NCBI GenBank assembly: GCA_946409855.1
Contig: CAMJXZ010000062.1
Coordinates: 1-12,178, forward strand
Source of the DNA: an uncultured Clostridia bacterium
GTDB taxonomy: Bacteria; Bacillota; Clostridia; Christensenellales; Aristaeellaceae
Direction of reading: 5' to 3'
DNA: 12,178 nt
Part shown: positions 1 through 6,116 of the stretch, piece by piece
Numbering within the stretch: position 1 is the stretch's first letter
How the letters are laid out: each line of letters starts with the position of its first letter
The notes under the pieces: model-generated
The model's database searches: none
The model's input: the letters and a program-made list of their open reading frames with translations, nothing else
Told to the model about the DNA's origin: nothing
Made by a program: the position numbers and the translations under genes

Positions 1-219
1 TTCGATGATCGCCGCGGGGTTTTTGGCGGTTTCCCGCAGGCACAGGCCGATGACCGCATCCAGCCGCGTCGTGTGGCCTGCGTCGCAGACAAAGTGCCCG
101 CGGACGCAGCGGGTTTTGCTGTTTTCTTTCCGGCCGCAGACGGCGCAGGTCATTTCTTCCCCTGTTTCCAGGTACGCAAGCGGGGCTTTGCAGATCAGGC
201 ATTCATCGTGCGGTGTCAT
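1..219 (-). CDS. DUF5714 family cysteine-rich protein, N-terminal part (cut by window edge)
   Basis: The reading frame starts at an ATG at 219 and stays open for 73 codons to the window edge. It is preceded by an AAAGGA-type ribosome binding site 11-12 nt upstream. The visible part has paired cysteines (C7-x2-C10 and C25-x2-C28), then C36 and C43, with segments such as ECLICKAPL and MTCAVCGRKE. I recognise this pattern as the zinc-ribbon-like start of the DUF5714 family, common in clostridia and some archaea and often followed by further domains. Metal binding is inferred from the CxxC pairs; the biochemical role is unknown. It lies 66 bp downstream of the MFS transporter on the same strand with no strong terminator between them, so the two may be co-transcribed. 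The C-terminal part is outside the window. Confidence 0.75.
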   Translation of the reverse strand, partial: MTPHDECLICKAPLAYLETGEEMTCAVCGRKENSKTRCVRGHFVCDAGHTTRLDAVIGLCLRETAKNPAAIIE

Positions 220-285
220 GGATATATCAGAATCCTTTCGTTCTCTGCGCTGAAGTCATTCGTCCGCGTGTGATCCGGCTCCCGG

Positions 286-1491
286 TCAGGCTGTCTGTTT
301 TCCCTTCAGCAGGACGATCCCCGTCCCGGCGGCGCCGCAGAGGACCGCGGCGGTCAGCATGCCCGGGACGCCCAGGGTGTCGATCATCCAGCCGCCGGTC
401 AGGGAACCGATGATGGTGGCGGCGGTCAGGGTCATGGTCATGTAGGCCTGCCCTTTGATCCGGTCCCGGTCCTGCATGATCCCGTTGACATAATAGACCG
501 AAGCGACGGTGAGCACCCCCCAGCCCAGGGGCTGCAGCAGCTGTACCAGGTACAGCGCCTCCATGGACGGGGCAAGCAGCGTGCCCAGCGCCTTGAGGGT
601 AAAGAACACGCCGGACAGCCGGAACCAGAAGCCGCTGTCCTTTTGTTTGAGCATCCGGGGAAAGATCAGCATCGGGATCACTTCCAGCAGGCCGGCCAGC
701 GCCATGGCGACGCCCATGTGCCCGCTGTTCCCGCCCTTGGCGACCGCGATCTGGTAGGCGAAATTGTTGATCAGCACGTGGCTCACATAAATCAGCACGC
801 ACCCGGCCAGGGCGGTACAGAACGCCGGGTAGCGGCGGACAAAGGCGGAAAATGATCCCTGGCCCCGGCGGGGTTCGCCCGCGTCCTTCCCGCGCTTTTC
901 AAAGGGAAAGAAAAGAAGGGCCAGCAGCAGGCAGACGGAAAAGCACGCCATCGCCGCCGGATGGACTTTCGCGCCCTGCAGCGCGATCAGCCATCCCATG
1001 AAGACGGACATGGCGGCGTACCCGACGGAGCCAAAGCCGCGGGCGATGCCGAAGTTCAGCGGGTGCCCCGCGTTCATGGTTTCCGTGGCCAGGGCGTTCA
1101 CCAGCGGCAGGCTCAGCTGGAGCATCAGGATGACGGCGCCCAGCAGGATCCCGCTGACCGCGCCGCTTCTTTCCGCGGAAAAAACCATTGGAACGGTCAG
1201 GCCCAGCATGCCGCCCAGCAGGATGAACAGGATCGTTTTTAGGGAGGGGCTGTCCGCCCGGTCCGCGTAGGCGGCCAGGGCCGGCTGGATCAGCACGGAC
1301 AGGGCGCAGGCCGCGGCGTTGATCAGCCCGATGAACGTATTGGACAGGCCGCAGGCCAGCAGATAGGGACTGGCGTACGCCAGCGCGGTGCCGTAGGCGA
1401 TCCAGAAAAAGAACTGCACCGCTGCGTAGGAAACGGTCCGCTTCCATGAGTCTTTTTTCATGTTCTGATGTGTACGCTCCGGCAGTTTCAT
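286..1491 (-). CDS. MFS transporter (MFS_1-like, LacY/NupG type)
   Basis: A 401-residue integral membrane protein with about twelve hydrophobic helices, the normal size for a major facilitator. The first helix (FFFWIAYGTALAYASPYL) and the following GLSNTFIGLINAAACALS match the MFS_1-like subgroup that includes LacY- and NupG-type sugar or nucleoside symporters. An ADRAD loop follows helix 2, where MFS proteins carry their conserved D-R motif. The substrate cannot be told from sequence alone. The frame is open up to an ATG at 1581, but the extra 30 residues are Arg/Pro-rich and unlike a membrane protein start. The ATG at 1491 has an AGAGG site 8 nt upstream and gives MKLPERTHQN. A further ATG at 1461 (MKKDSWKRT) is possible but has a poorly spaced RBS. 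It is probably transcribed from the minus-strand promoter at 1605-1633. Confidence 0.88.
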   Translation of the reverse strand: MKLPERTHQNMKKDSWKRTVSYAAVQFFFWIAYGTALAYASPYLLACGLSNTFIGLINAAACALSVLIQPALAAYADRADSPSLKTILFILLGGMLGLTVPMVFSAERSGAVSGILLGAVILMLQLSLPLVNALATETMNAGHPLNFGIARGFGSVGYAAMSVFMGWLIALQGAKVHPAAMACFSVCLLLALLFFPFEKRGKDAGEPRRGQGSFSAFVRRYPAFCTALAGCVLIYVSHVLINNFAYQIAVAKGGNSGHMGVAMALAGLLEVIPMLIFPRMLKQKDSGFWFRLSGVFFTLKALGTLLAPSMEALYLVQLLQPLGWGVLTVASVYYVNGIMQDRDRIKGQAYMTMTLTAATIIGSLTGGWMIDTLGVPGMLTAAVLCGAAGTGIVLLKGKQTA

Positions 1492-1509
1492 AGGGGCAGC
1501 CTCTTTTTT

Positions 1510-1539
1510 CGGGGATATCCGCGGGCGCCGTGATCCCCG
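1510..1539 (-). repeat. Inverted repeat in the MFS mRNA leader
   Basis: CGGGGAT and ATCCCCG form a perfect 7-bp inverted repeat separated by 16 nt, in the untranslated leader just upstream of the MFS ribosome binding site. It could be a mild RNA structure or a protein site. There is no T-tract in the direction of MFS transcription, so it is not a terminator. Confidence 0.35.
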
Positions 1540-1604
1540 GGAGCGGCGGCAGCCGCCCGGCGCGGGGAGGGGAAAGGTCAAAGCTTCTGCGGGTTCAGGA
1601 GATG

Positions 1605-1633
1605 ATGATACACCGAACGGACGGCAAAGTCAA
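1605..1633 (-). promoter_or_regulatory. Sigma-A-type promoter of the MFS transporter
   Basis: Read on the minus strand, TTGACT (1628-1633) and TATCAT (1605-1610) are separated by exactly 17 nt, each matching the consensus at 5 of 6 positions. Transcription would begin near 1597-1599 and leave a leader of about 105 nt before the ATG at 1491. The GC-rich stretch between here and the metN-side promoter (about 1634-1740) shows no coding signal on either strand. Confidence 0.72.
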
Positions 1634-1763
1634 TGTACACGGAGGACGCGGCGCGCGGCGCGGCCGCCGGTCCGCACGCGGCTCCGTCAGGCATTATAAG
1701 CGGCGGAAAAGCGCCGGTTCAGGTTATAAATGAAATTGATAGCTGCATACAAATAATAACAAT

Positions 1764-1792
1764 TGGACAAGCCATGCCGCCGGCGTTATGAT
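1764..1792 (+). promoter_or_regulatory. Sigma-A-type promoter of the methionine transport leader
   Basis: TGGACA (1764-1769) and TATGAT (1787-1792) lie 17 nt apart, each 5 of 6 to consensus. The region just upstream (about 1725-1763) is AT-rich within an otherwise GC-rich intergenic space, as expected for an upstream element. Transcription would start near 1799, giving a 5' leader of about 220 nt before metN that holds the Met-rich ORF and the terminator. Confidence 0.7.
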
Positions 1793-1837
1793 TTCCTTGC
1801 CGGCAGCGGACCGGACACTGGCAAGCGGGAGGAGCGC

Positions 1838-1930
1838 ATGATGCGGTACCGTCAGATCATGGAACTGAAGATGTGTATGATGATGATGCGGGAAGGCATG
1901 TGCTTCCGCGTAGGTCCTCTGCGTGGCTGA
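1838..1930 (+). CDS. Methionine-rich leader peptide (attenuator uORF of metNIQ)
   Basis: A 30-codon ORF, too short for ordinary gene calling, starts at an ATG 3 nt after a strong Shine-Dalgarno stretch (GGGAGGAG, 1827-1834). Nine of its 30 codons are ATG: codons 1, 2, 8, 12, 14-17 and 21, including four in a row at 1877-1888. It ends with TGA at 1928-1930, just before a hairpin set that finishes in an intrinsic terminator ahead of metN. The peptide itself need not have a function; the ORF would sense charged methionyl-tRNA by ribosome speed. Met enrichment in an ORF preceding exactly the methionine importer operon is the main evidence. What is seen: RBS, ORF, Met run and hairpins. What is inferred: attenuation. 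The alternative is chance, which I judge unlikely because RBS, codon run, stop position and terminator all fit. Confidence 0.8.
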   Translation: MMRYRQIMELKMCMMMMREGMCFRVGPLRG

Positions 1931-1961
1931 AGCCGGTTTTGCAGGAAACTGTAAGGATCGG
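1888..1961 (+). promoter_or_regulatory. Attenuator: pause hairpin and antiterminator
   Basis: Two hairpins can be drawn by hand. The first (1888-1909) lies directly after the Met run: GCGG-GAAG pairs with CTTCCGC around a 7-nt loop with one bulged G, and a ribosome stalled on the Met codons would cover or melt it. The second (1933-1961) has TTGCAG-GAAA-CTGTAA at its tip (1939-1954), extended by U-G pairs and by CCGG (1933-1936) with UCGG (1958-1961). Its 3' side contains 1959-1961, the foot of the terminator stem, so the two structures exclude each other. A ribosome at the TGA (1928-1930) would mask 1933 to about 1942 and block this antiterminator. One stalled at the Met run would leave it free. 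The pairing is by eye, without energy calculation. Confidence 0.55.
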
Positions 1962-1987
1962 AGCGGCGCGCGCCGCTCTGTTTTTTT
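1959..1987 (+). terminator. Intrinsic terminator in the metN leader
   Basis: A 9-bp stem (1959-1967 with 1972-1980, one G-U pair near the base) closes on a GCGC tetraloop and is followed directly by seven T residues (1981-1987). This is as strong an intrinsic terminator as any in the window. It sits 30 nt upstream of the metN ATG and downstream of the promoter at 1764-1792, so it must be conditional if metN is expressed from that promoter. Confidence 0.85.
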
Positions 1988-2017
1988 CTGCGGTTTCGGC
2001 GGAAAGGAAGTCTTGAA

Positions 2018-3052
2018 ATGAGCGGCGGGATCATACTGGATCATATCGTGAAGACTTTCCCGGACAGGGATTCCCCGGTGCACGCGGTGCAGGACGTATC
2101 CCTCCGGATCGGCGAGGGGGAAATATACGGCATCGTCGGGTTCTCCGGCGCGGGAAAGTCCACCCTGGTACGCTGCATCAATCTGCTGGAAAGGCCGACG
2201 TCCGGGCGCGTGCTGATCGACAAAGTGGAACTGACCGCCTTGCGCCCGCAGGCGCTGAAGGCGGAGCGGCGGAAAATCGGCATGATCTTCCAGCAGTTCA
2301 ATCTCTTCGCGACGCGGACCGTATTTGAAAACGTCGCCTTTCCGCTGAAGCACACGGGCCTTTCCAAAGCGCAGATCGCTCAGAAGGTCACCTCGCTGCT
2401 TAAGTACGTGGAGCTGGAAAACAAGGCGTCCGCGTATCCCTCCCAGCTGTCCGGCGGACAGAAGCAGCGCGTCGCCATCGCCAGGGCGCTGGCGACGGAT
2501 CCCAAGATCCTGCTGTGCGACGAGGCGACCTCCGCCCTGGACCCCATCACCACCTCCTCGATCCTGAAGCTGCTGAAAAAGCTGAATCAGGAGACCGGGA
2601 TCACGATCGTGGTCATCACCCACCAGATGCAGGTGGTGAAAGAGCTCTGCCATAAGGTGGCCGTGATGGAGCACGGGAAGGTCGTGGAGGAAGGGGACGT
2701 GTTTGACATCTTCGCCTGGCCGAAGCACCCGGTGACACGGAACTTTGTCGCCTCCGCCGGAAACGTGGAGGAGGAAGCGGCGGCGGCGCCGGCGGACCTC
2801 AACGACCGGTATCTGCGGCTCAAGTATATCGGGGACAGCGCCAATGACGCCGTCATCAGCCAGATATCCCGCCGGTTCGACGCGGATATCAGCATCCTCT
2901 CGGGCAGCATCGAAACCATCGACGGAAAGTCCCTGGGGCAGCTCAATGTCCGGGTCAACGCGGACGCGGGAAGGCTTACGGCCATTCTCGACTATCTTAA
3001 GGATCTCAGGATCGAAGCGGAGGTGATCGGCGGTGCAGGATCTGCTGACTGA
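2018..3052 (+). CDS. metN: Methionine ABC importer, ATP-binding protein MetN
   Basis: The 344-residue ATPase of the MetNIQ importer acts on the cytoplasmic face of the membrane and drives uptake of methionine. All ATPase motifs are intact: Walker A GFSGAGKST (41-49), Q-loop FQQ (91-93), signature LSGGQKQR (144-151), Walker B ILLCDE (164-169) and the H-loop histidine H202. After the nucleotide-binding domain, residues from about 264 (DRYLRLKYIG...) to 340 form the C-terminal NIL domain that binds methionine and inhibits the transporter when cytoplasmic methionine is high. Its presence distinguishes MetN from other importer ATPases. The ATG follows AAGGAAG (2004-2010) by 7 nt. The gene overlaps metI by 20 nt and lies directly behind the Met-rich attenuator, so both transcription and transporter activity appear to respond to methionine. 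Confidence 0.97.
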   Translation: MSGGIILDHIVKTFPDRDSPVHAVQDVSLRIGEGEIYGIVGFSGAGKSTLVRCINLLERPTSGRVLIDKVELTALRPQALKAERRKIGMIFQQFNLFATRTVFENVAFPLKHTGLSKAQIAQKVTSLLKYVELENKASAYPSQLSGGQKQRVAIARALATDPKILLCDEATSALDPITTSSILKLLKKLNQETGITIVVITHQMQVVKELCHKVAVMEHGKVVEEGDVFDIFAWPKHPVTRNFVASAGNVEEEAAAAPADLNDRYLRLKYIGDSANDAVISQISRRFDADISILSGSIETIDGKSLGQLNVRVNADAGRLTAILDYLKDLRIEAEVIGGAGSAD

Positions 3053-3713
3053 GTGGTTCCCGTACGTGATGAAAAAACCGGAGCAGTTTCTGCAGAGCAT
3101 CGGGGAAACCCTGACCATGACGCTGTGGGCCGGTTCGCTGATGTTTGTCCTCGGCCTGATCCTGGGGATCATCCTCACGATGACGCGGGAGCAGGGGATC
3201 CTGGCCAACAAGGCGGTTTATCAGGTGCTGGACAAAGTGATCAACCTGTTCCGCTCCATCCCGTTCGTGATCCTCATCGCGGTGCTGATGAACCTGACCA
3301 AGTTCATCATGGGGACCAGGATCGGCGTCAAAGGCGTGATCGTCCCGCTGGTAGTCGGTTCCGCCCCGTTTTTTGCCCGGCAGGTGGAGGCGGCCCTGTG
3401 CGGCGTGGACGCCGGGCTGGTCGAGGCCGCCAAAGCCATGGGAGTCGGGCATCTGGGCATTATCATCCGGGTCTACCTGCGGGAAGGCACCGCGGCCCTG
3501 GCCCGGGGCACGACGATCACCATCATCAACCTGATCGGCCTGACGGCCATGGCCGGGTACGTCGGCGCGGGCGGCCTGGGCGATTACGCGATCACCTCCG
3601 GCTACAACTATAACCGGATGGACATCGTCTGGGCTTCCGTGATCGCCATCGTGGCGATCGTGACCACCGTCCAGGCCATCGGCGCCCTGATCGCCAAAAA
3701 GAGCACCCATTGA
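3033..3713 (+). CDS. metI: Methionine ABC importer, permease MetI
   Basis: The 226-residue permease forms the membrane channel with MetN. It has about five hydrophobic helices, for example LTMTLWAGSLMFVLGLILGI near residues 28-47. The EAA loop that contacts MetN is at residues 131-137 (EAAKAMG). The sequence GYVGAGGLGDYAITSGYNYNRMD near the C-terminus is typical of MetI. The start is a GTG at 3033, inside the end of metN, and follows an exceptionally complete Shine-Dalgarno sequence, GGAGGTGATC (3019-3028). The overlap suggests translational coupling and a fixed ratio of the two proteins. No in-frame ATG fits as well. Confidence 0.95.
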   Translation: MQDLLTEWFPYVMKKPEQFLQSIGETLTMTLWAGSLMFVLGLILGIILTMTREQGILANKAVYQVLDKVINLFRSIPFVILIAVLMNLTKFIMGTRIGVKGVIVPLVVGSAPFFARQVEAALCGVDAGLVEAAKAMGVGHLGIIIRVYLREGTAALARGTTITIINLIGLTAMAGYVGAGGLGDYAITSGYNYNRMDIVWASVIAIVAIVTTVQAIGALIAKKSTH

Positions 3714-3727
3714 CCCTGTATGAAATC

Positions 3728-3748
3728 TCCGGCGCTCCATAAGCCGGA
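3728..3748 (+). repeat. Small inverted repeat between metI and metQ
   Basis: TCCGGC and GCCGGA form a 6-bp stem with a 9-nt loop in the 85-nt gap between metI and metQ. There is no proper T-tract. Such a hairpin could protect the upstream mRNA end and help make more of the binding protein than of the permease, but this is inference. Confidence 0.4.
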
Positions 3749-3798
3749 TGTTTCAGATAAACGCGGAACAATCGATATTTTTGAAGGAGGATACTGTG

Positions 3799-4611
3799 AT
3801 GAAAAAGGTTCTGTCTCTGCTGACCGCCCTGATCGTGCTGGCGCTCCCTGCCCTTTCCCTGGCTGATACGGATGTGACGCTGGGCGTGACCGGCGGCTTT
3901 TACGAGGACCTGTGGCAGCCCACCATCGACCTGCTGAAGGGAGAGGGCATCAACATCACCCTGCAGCAGTTCAGCGATTTCTCGATCCCGAACAACGCGC
4001 TGAACGACGGGGAGATCCAGATCAACGCCTTCCAGCACCACGCCTATTTCAACAACGATACTTCCATCAACGGGTATGACCTGACGGCGATCGCCGATAC
4101 CTTCGTCATCACCATGAACCTGTTCTCCAACAAGTACGGCAGCCTGGAAGCCCTGATCGCCGATATCGACGCGGGGAAGAAGCTGAAGGCGGTGGTGCCC
4201 AACGACGCGACGAACTACGGCCGTTCCCTGATCCTGCTCCGGGACGCCGGGCTGATCGAGCTGAGCGAGTATGAAGGCACCCCCAATGTGGAAAACATCG
4301 TTTCCCAGAAGCTGGAGCTGGTCCAGGTCAACGCGTCCATGACGTACCAGTATCTGGACGACGCCGACGTCTGCGCCATCAATGGCAACTATGCCGCCAG
4401 CTACGGCGTGGACCCCGCCTCCGCCATCTACACGGAAAACGTGGACCTGTCCAACGAGTCCTTCATCTGCCTGATCGCCGTGCGTACCGCGGACAAGGAT
4501 AACCCGGTGTATCAGCGCATCGCCGAGGTGTTCTGCTCCGACGTGACCGGCAAGGTGGTCCATGAACAGTTTGAAGGCTTCTTCTACCTGATGTGGGAAC
4601 AGGCTGAATAA
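3799..4611 (+). CDS. metQ: Methionine-binding protein MetQ (NlpA family)
   Basis: The 270-residue extracytoplasmic binding protein of the importer captures methionine and delivers it to MetI. The NlpA-family hallmarks are present: LGVTGGFYEDLWQP after the signal peptide, then NNALNDGEIQINAFQHHAY, then DATNYGRSLILLRDAGLIEL, and AINGNYA near the C-terminus. The ATG at 3799 is chosen over the upstream in-frame ATG at 3748 because it follows AAGGAGG (3784-3790) by 8 nt and begins a clean signal peptide (KK, a hydrophobic core, then ALSLA). The likely signal peptidase I cut is after A22. The lipobox cysteine usual for MetQ in monoderm bacteria is absent. Anchoring through an uncleaved signal peptide or a periplasmic location in a diderm relative are possible explanations. 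It is the last gene before the hairpin at 4622-4650. Confidence 0.95.
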   Translation: MKKVLSLLTALIVLALPALSLADTDVTLGVTGGFYEDLWQPTIDLLKGEGINITLQQFSDFSIPNNALNDGEIQINAFQHHAYFNNDTSINGYDLTAIADTFVITMNLFSNKYGSLEALIADIDAGKKLKAVVPNDATNYGRSLILLRDAGLIELSEYEGTPNVENIVSQKLELVQVNASMTYQYLDDADVCAINGNYAASYGVDPASAIYTENVDLSNESFICLIAVRTADKDNPVYQRIAEVFCSDVTGKVVHEQFEGFFYLMWEQAE

Positions 4612-4621
4612 GCCGTTGTCC

Positions 4622-4653
4622 GGAGCCGGGAGGAGGACGCTCCCGGCTCCTTC
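4622..4653 (+). terminator. Hairpin after metQ (weak or partial terminator)
   Basis: GGAGCCGGGAG (4622-4632) pairs perfectly with CTCCCGGCTCC (4640-4650), an 11-bp stem with a 7-nt loop, 10 nt after the metQ stop. It is followed only by TTC, so the U-tract is poor. It may terminate partly or act as an mRNA stabiliser that lets some transcription continue into the downstream genes. Confidence 0.6.
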
Positions 4654-4669
4654 GCCGCATTTCATGAAG

Positions 4670-4705
4670 GACCGGATCCGGCCGCGGCCGTCCGGTCTGT
4701 ATTTT
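4670..4705 (+). terminator. Second hairpin with short U-run, upstream of the FAD oxidase gene
   Basis: GACCGGA (4670-4676) pairs with TCCGGTC (4691-4697), and CGGC with GCCG inside it around a CGCG loop, with a 2-nt bulge. TGTATTTT follows. It is either a second terminator for metNIQ or an attenuator in the leader of the oxidase gene. No convincing promoter is visible between the two hairpins or after this one, so the oxidase and aminotransferase genes may depend on read-through. Confidence 0.5.
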
Positions 4706-4725
4706 GGGGAAGGAATGGAAGATCG

Positions 4726-6105
4726 ATGGACAGGATCTGTGAGGATCTGCTGAAGCTGATCGGGGAAAAGGAACGGGTGGTCCCCGGGGACCGGATCGAA
4801 GAAAAATACCTGAGCGACACGCTGGGGCGGCTCAAGGGGAAGGCCCAGGCGCTGGTGTTCGCCGAAAGCGCGGAAGAGGTTTCCCGGGTGATGAAGTACG
4901 CTTACGAAAACGGAATCGCCGTCACGCCCAGGGGTGCGGGGACCAATCTGGTGGGCAGCACGGTCCCGCAGAAGGGCGGCGTCATTCTGGATGTCAGCCG
5001 GATGAACCGCATCCTGGAGATCGACGAGGAAACCTTCACCGCCACCGTGGAGCCCGGCATCGTGCTGCAGGATTTTCAGCAGTACGTGGAAAGCATCGGC
5101 CTGTTCTATCCGCCGGACCCGGGGGAGAAGACGGCGACCATCGGCGGCAATATCGCCACCAACGCCGGCGGCATGCGGGCGGTCAAGTACGGGGTGACGC
5201 GGGACTACGTGCGCGGGCTGGAGGTCGTGCTCCCGGACGGGGAGATTACCTGGGTCGGCAGCAAGAACGTAAAGGACGCCAGCGGCCTGCAGCTGAAACA
5301 ATTGTTCATCGGCTCGGAGGGCACCCTGTGCGTGATCACCAAATGCATCCTCAGGCTGATCCCCAAGCCCGACGCGTCGCTGTCCGTCCTGGTGCCGTAT
5401 GAGGACCTGAACAGCGCCATCCGCGGGGTGCACGCCATCATCAAGGCCAACGCCAACCCCACGGCCATCGAGTTTGTGGAGCGCAGCGTGGTGGAGCTGG
5501 GCGAAAAGTACACCGGCCTCAGCTTCCCCTGCCCGGAGGCGAAGGCGTATATCCTTTTGACCTTCGACGGCCTTCAGCAGCAGGTGGAACAGAACGCCGG
5601 GCGCGTTCAGAAAGTGGCGCAGACGACCGGCGCGCTTTCCTTTATCCCCCTTACGGACCCGGCGGCCGCCGCCGACGTCTGGAAGGTGCGCGGCTGCCTG
5701 GTCAAGGCGGTGGAGGCGGTCAGCGAACAGGAGCCGGTCGACCTGGTGGTGCCCATCAGCAAATCGGCGGAGTTCGTGGCGTTCGTCCATCAGGTGGAAG
5801 CGGAGACGGGCATGCAGATGGTCGCCTTCGGCCATGCCGGGGACGGGAACGTGCATCTGTGCATCGTCCGGGGGGACCGCGACGACGAAACCTGGAACCG
5901 GGAACTGGCCTGCGTCATGCGCACGGTCTACGGCAAGGCGTATGAACTGGGCGGTCTGACCTCCGGCGAGCACGGCATCGGGATCGCCAAGCGGCCGTAT
6001 TTCCTGGAAAACACGCCGGCGGTGAACCTGGCGCTGATGCGGGCGGTCAAGGACGCCATCGACCCCAAGCATATCCTGAACGACCATATCTCCTATCTGA
6101 AGTGA
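4726..6105 (+). CDS. FAD-dependent 2-hydroxyacid oxidase (GlcD / D-lactate dehydrogenase type)
   Basis: A 459-residue flavoprotein of the FAD_binding_4 plus FAD-oxidase_C architecture, full length for the family. Members oxidise D-2-hydroxyacids such as D-lactate, glycolate or D-2-hydroxyglutarate to 2-ketoacids. The FAD-binding half carries PRGAGTNLVG (68-77), PPDPGEKTATIGGNIATNAGG beginning at residue 129, and GSEGTL (196-201). The C-terminal half carries FGHAGDGNVHL (368-378), with histidines typical of metal/substrate binding in this family, and EHGIG (415-419). Substrate specificity cannot be read from sequence. Neither a GlcE/GlcF-like partner nor EtfAB, used by electron-bifurcating lactate dehydrogenases, is adjacent, so the electron acceptor is unknown. 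An RBS (GGGGAAGGAA, 4707-4716) precedes the ATG. The next gene, an aminotransferase, begins 11 nt after the stop, so the 2-ketoacid product may be its substrate. Confidence 0.9.
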   Translation: MDRICEDLLKLIGEKERVVPGDRIEEKYLSDTLGRLKGKAQALVFAESAEEVSRVMKYAYENGIAVTPRGAGTNLVGSTVPQKGGVILDVSRMNRILEIDEETFTATVEPGIVLQDFQQYVESIGLFYPPDPGEKTATIGGNIATNAGGMRAVKYGVTRDYVRGLEVVLPDGEITWVGSKNVKDASGLQLKQLFIGSEGTLCVITKCILRLIPKPDASLSVLVPYEDLNSAIRGVHAIIKANANPTAIEFVERSVVELGEKYTGLSFPCPEAKAYILLTFDGLQQQVEQNAGRVQKVAQTTGALSFIPLTDPAAAADVWKVRGCLVKAVEAVSEQEPVDLVVPISKSAEFVAFVHQVEAETGMQMVAFGHAGDGNVHLCIVRGDRDDETWNRELACVMRTVYGKAYELGGLTSGEHGIGIAKRPYFLENTPAVNLALMRAVKDAIDPKHILNDHISYLK

Positions 6106-6116
6106 GGACATGCCCG

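Noticed and set aside
1492..1581. Upstream in-frame extension of the MFS transporter to an ATG at 1581
   Set aside because: The extra residues are Arg/Pro-rich and unlike the family; the ATG at 1491 has a proper RBS.
1793..2017. S-box (SAM) riboswitch or Met T-box upstream of metN
   Set aside because: I looked for the T-box core (GGGTGGNACCGCG) and for S-box conserved blocks and found neither; TGCGGTACCG at 1842-1851 is only a partial chance match inside the leader ORF.
1724..3211. Long minus-strand open frame of 495 codons opposite metN
   Set aside because: It is the antisense shadow of metN in GC-rich DNA, with His/Arg-rich low-complexity content and no RBS.
3748..3798. Upstream ATG start for MetQ
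   Set aside because: It would place 17 polar residues before the signal peptide; the ATG at 3799 has AAGGAGG at ideal spacing.
3592..6111. 839-codon minus-strand open frame opposite metQ and the oxidase gene
   Set aside because: Shadow frame created by GC-rich codon bias; the plus-strand genes have full-length, motif-complete products.
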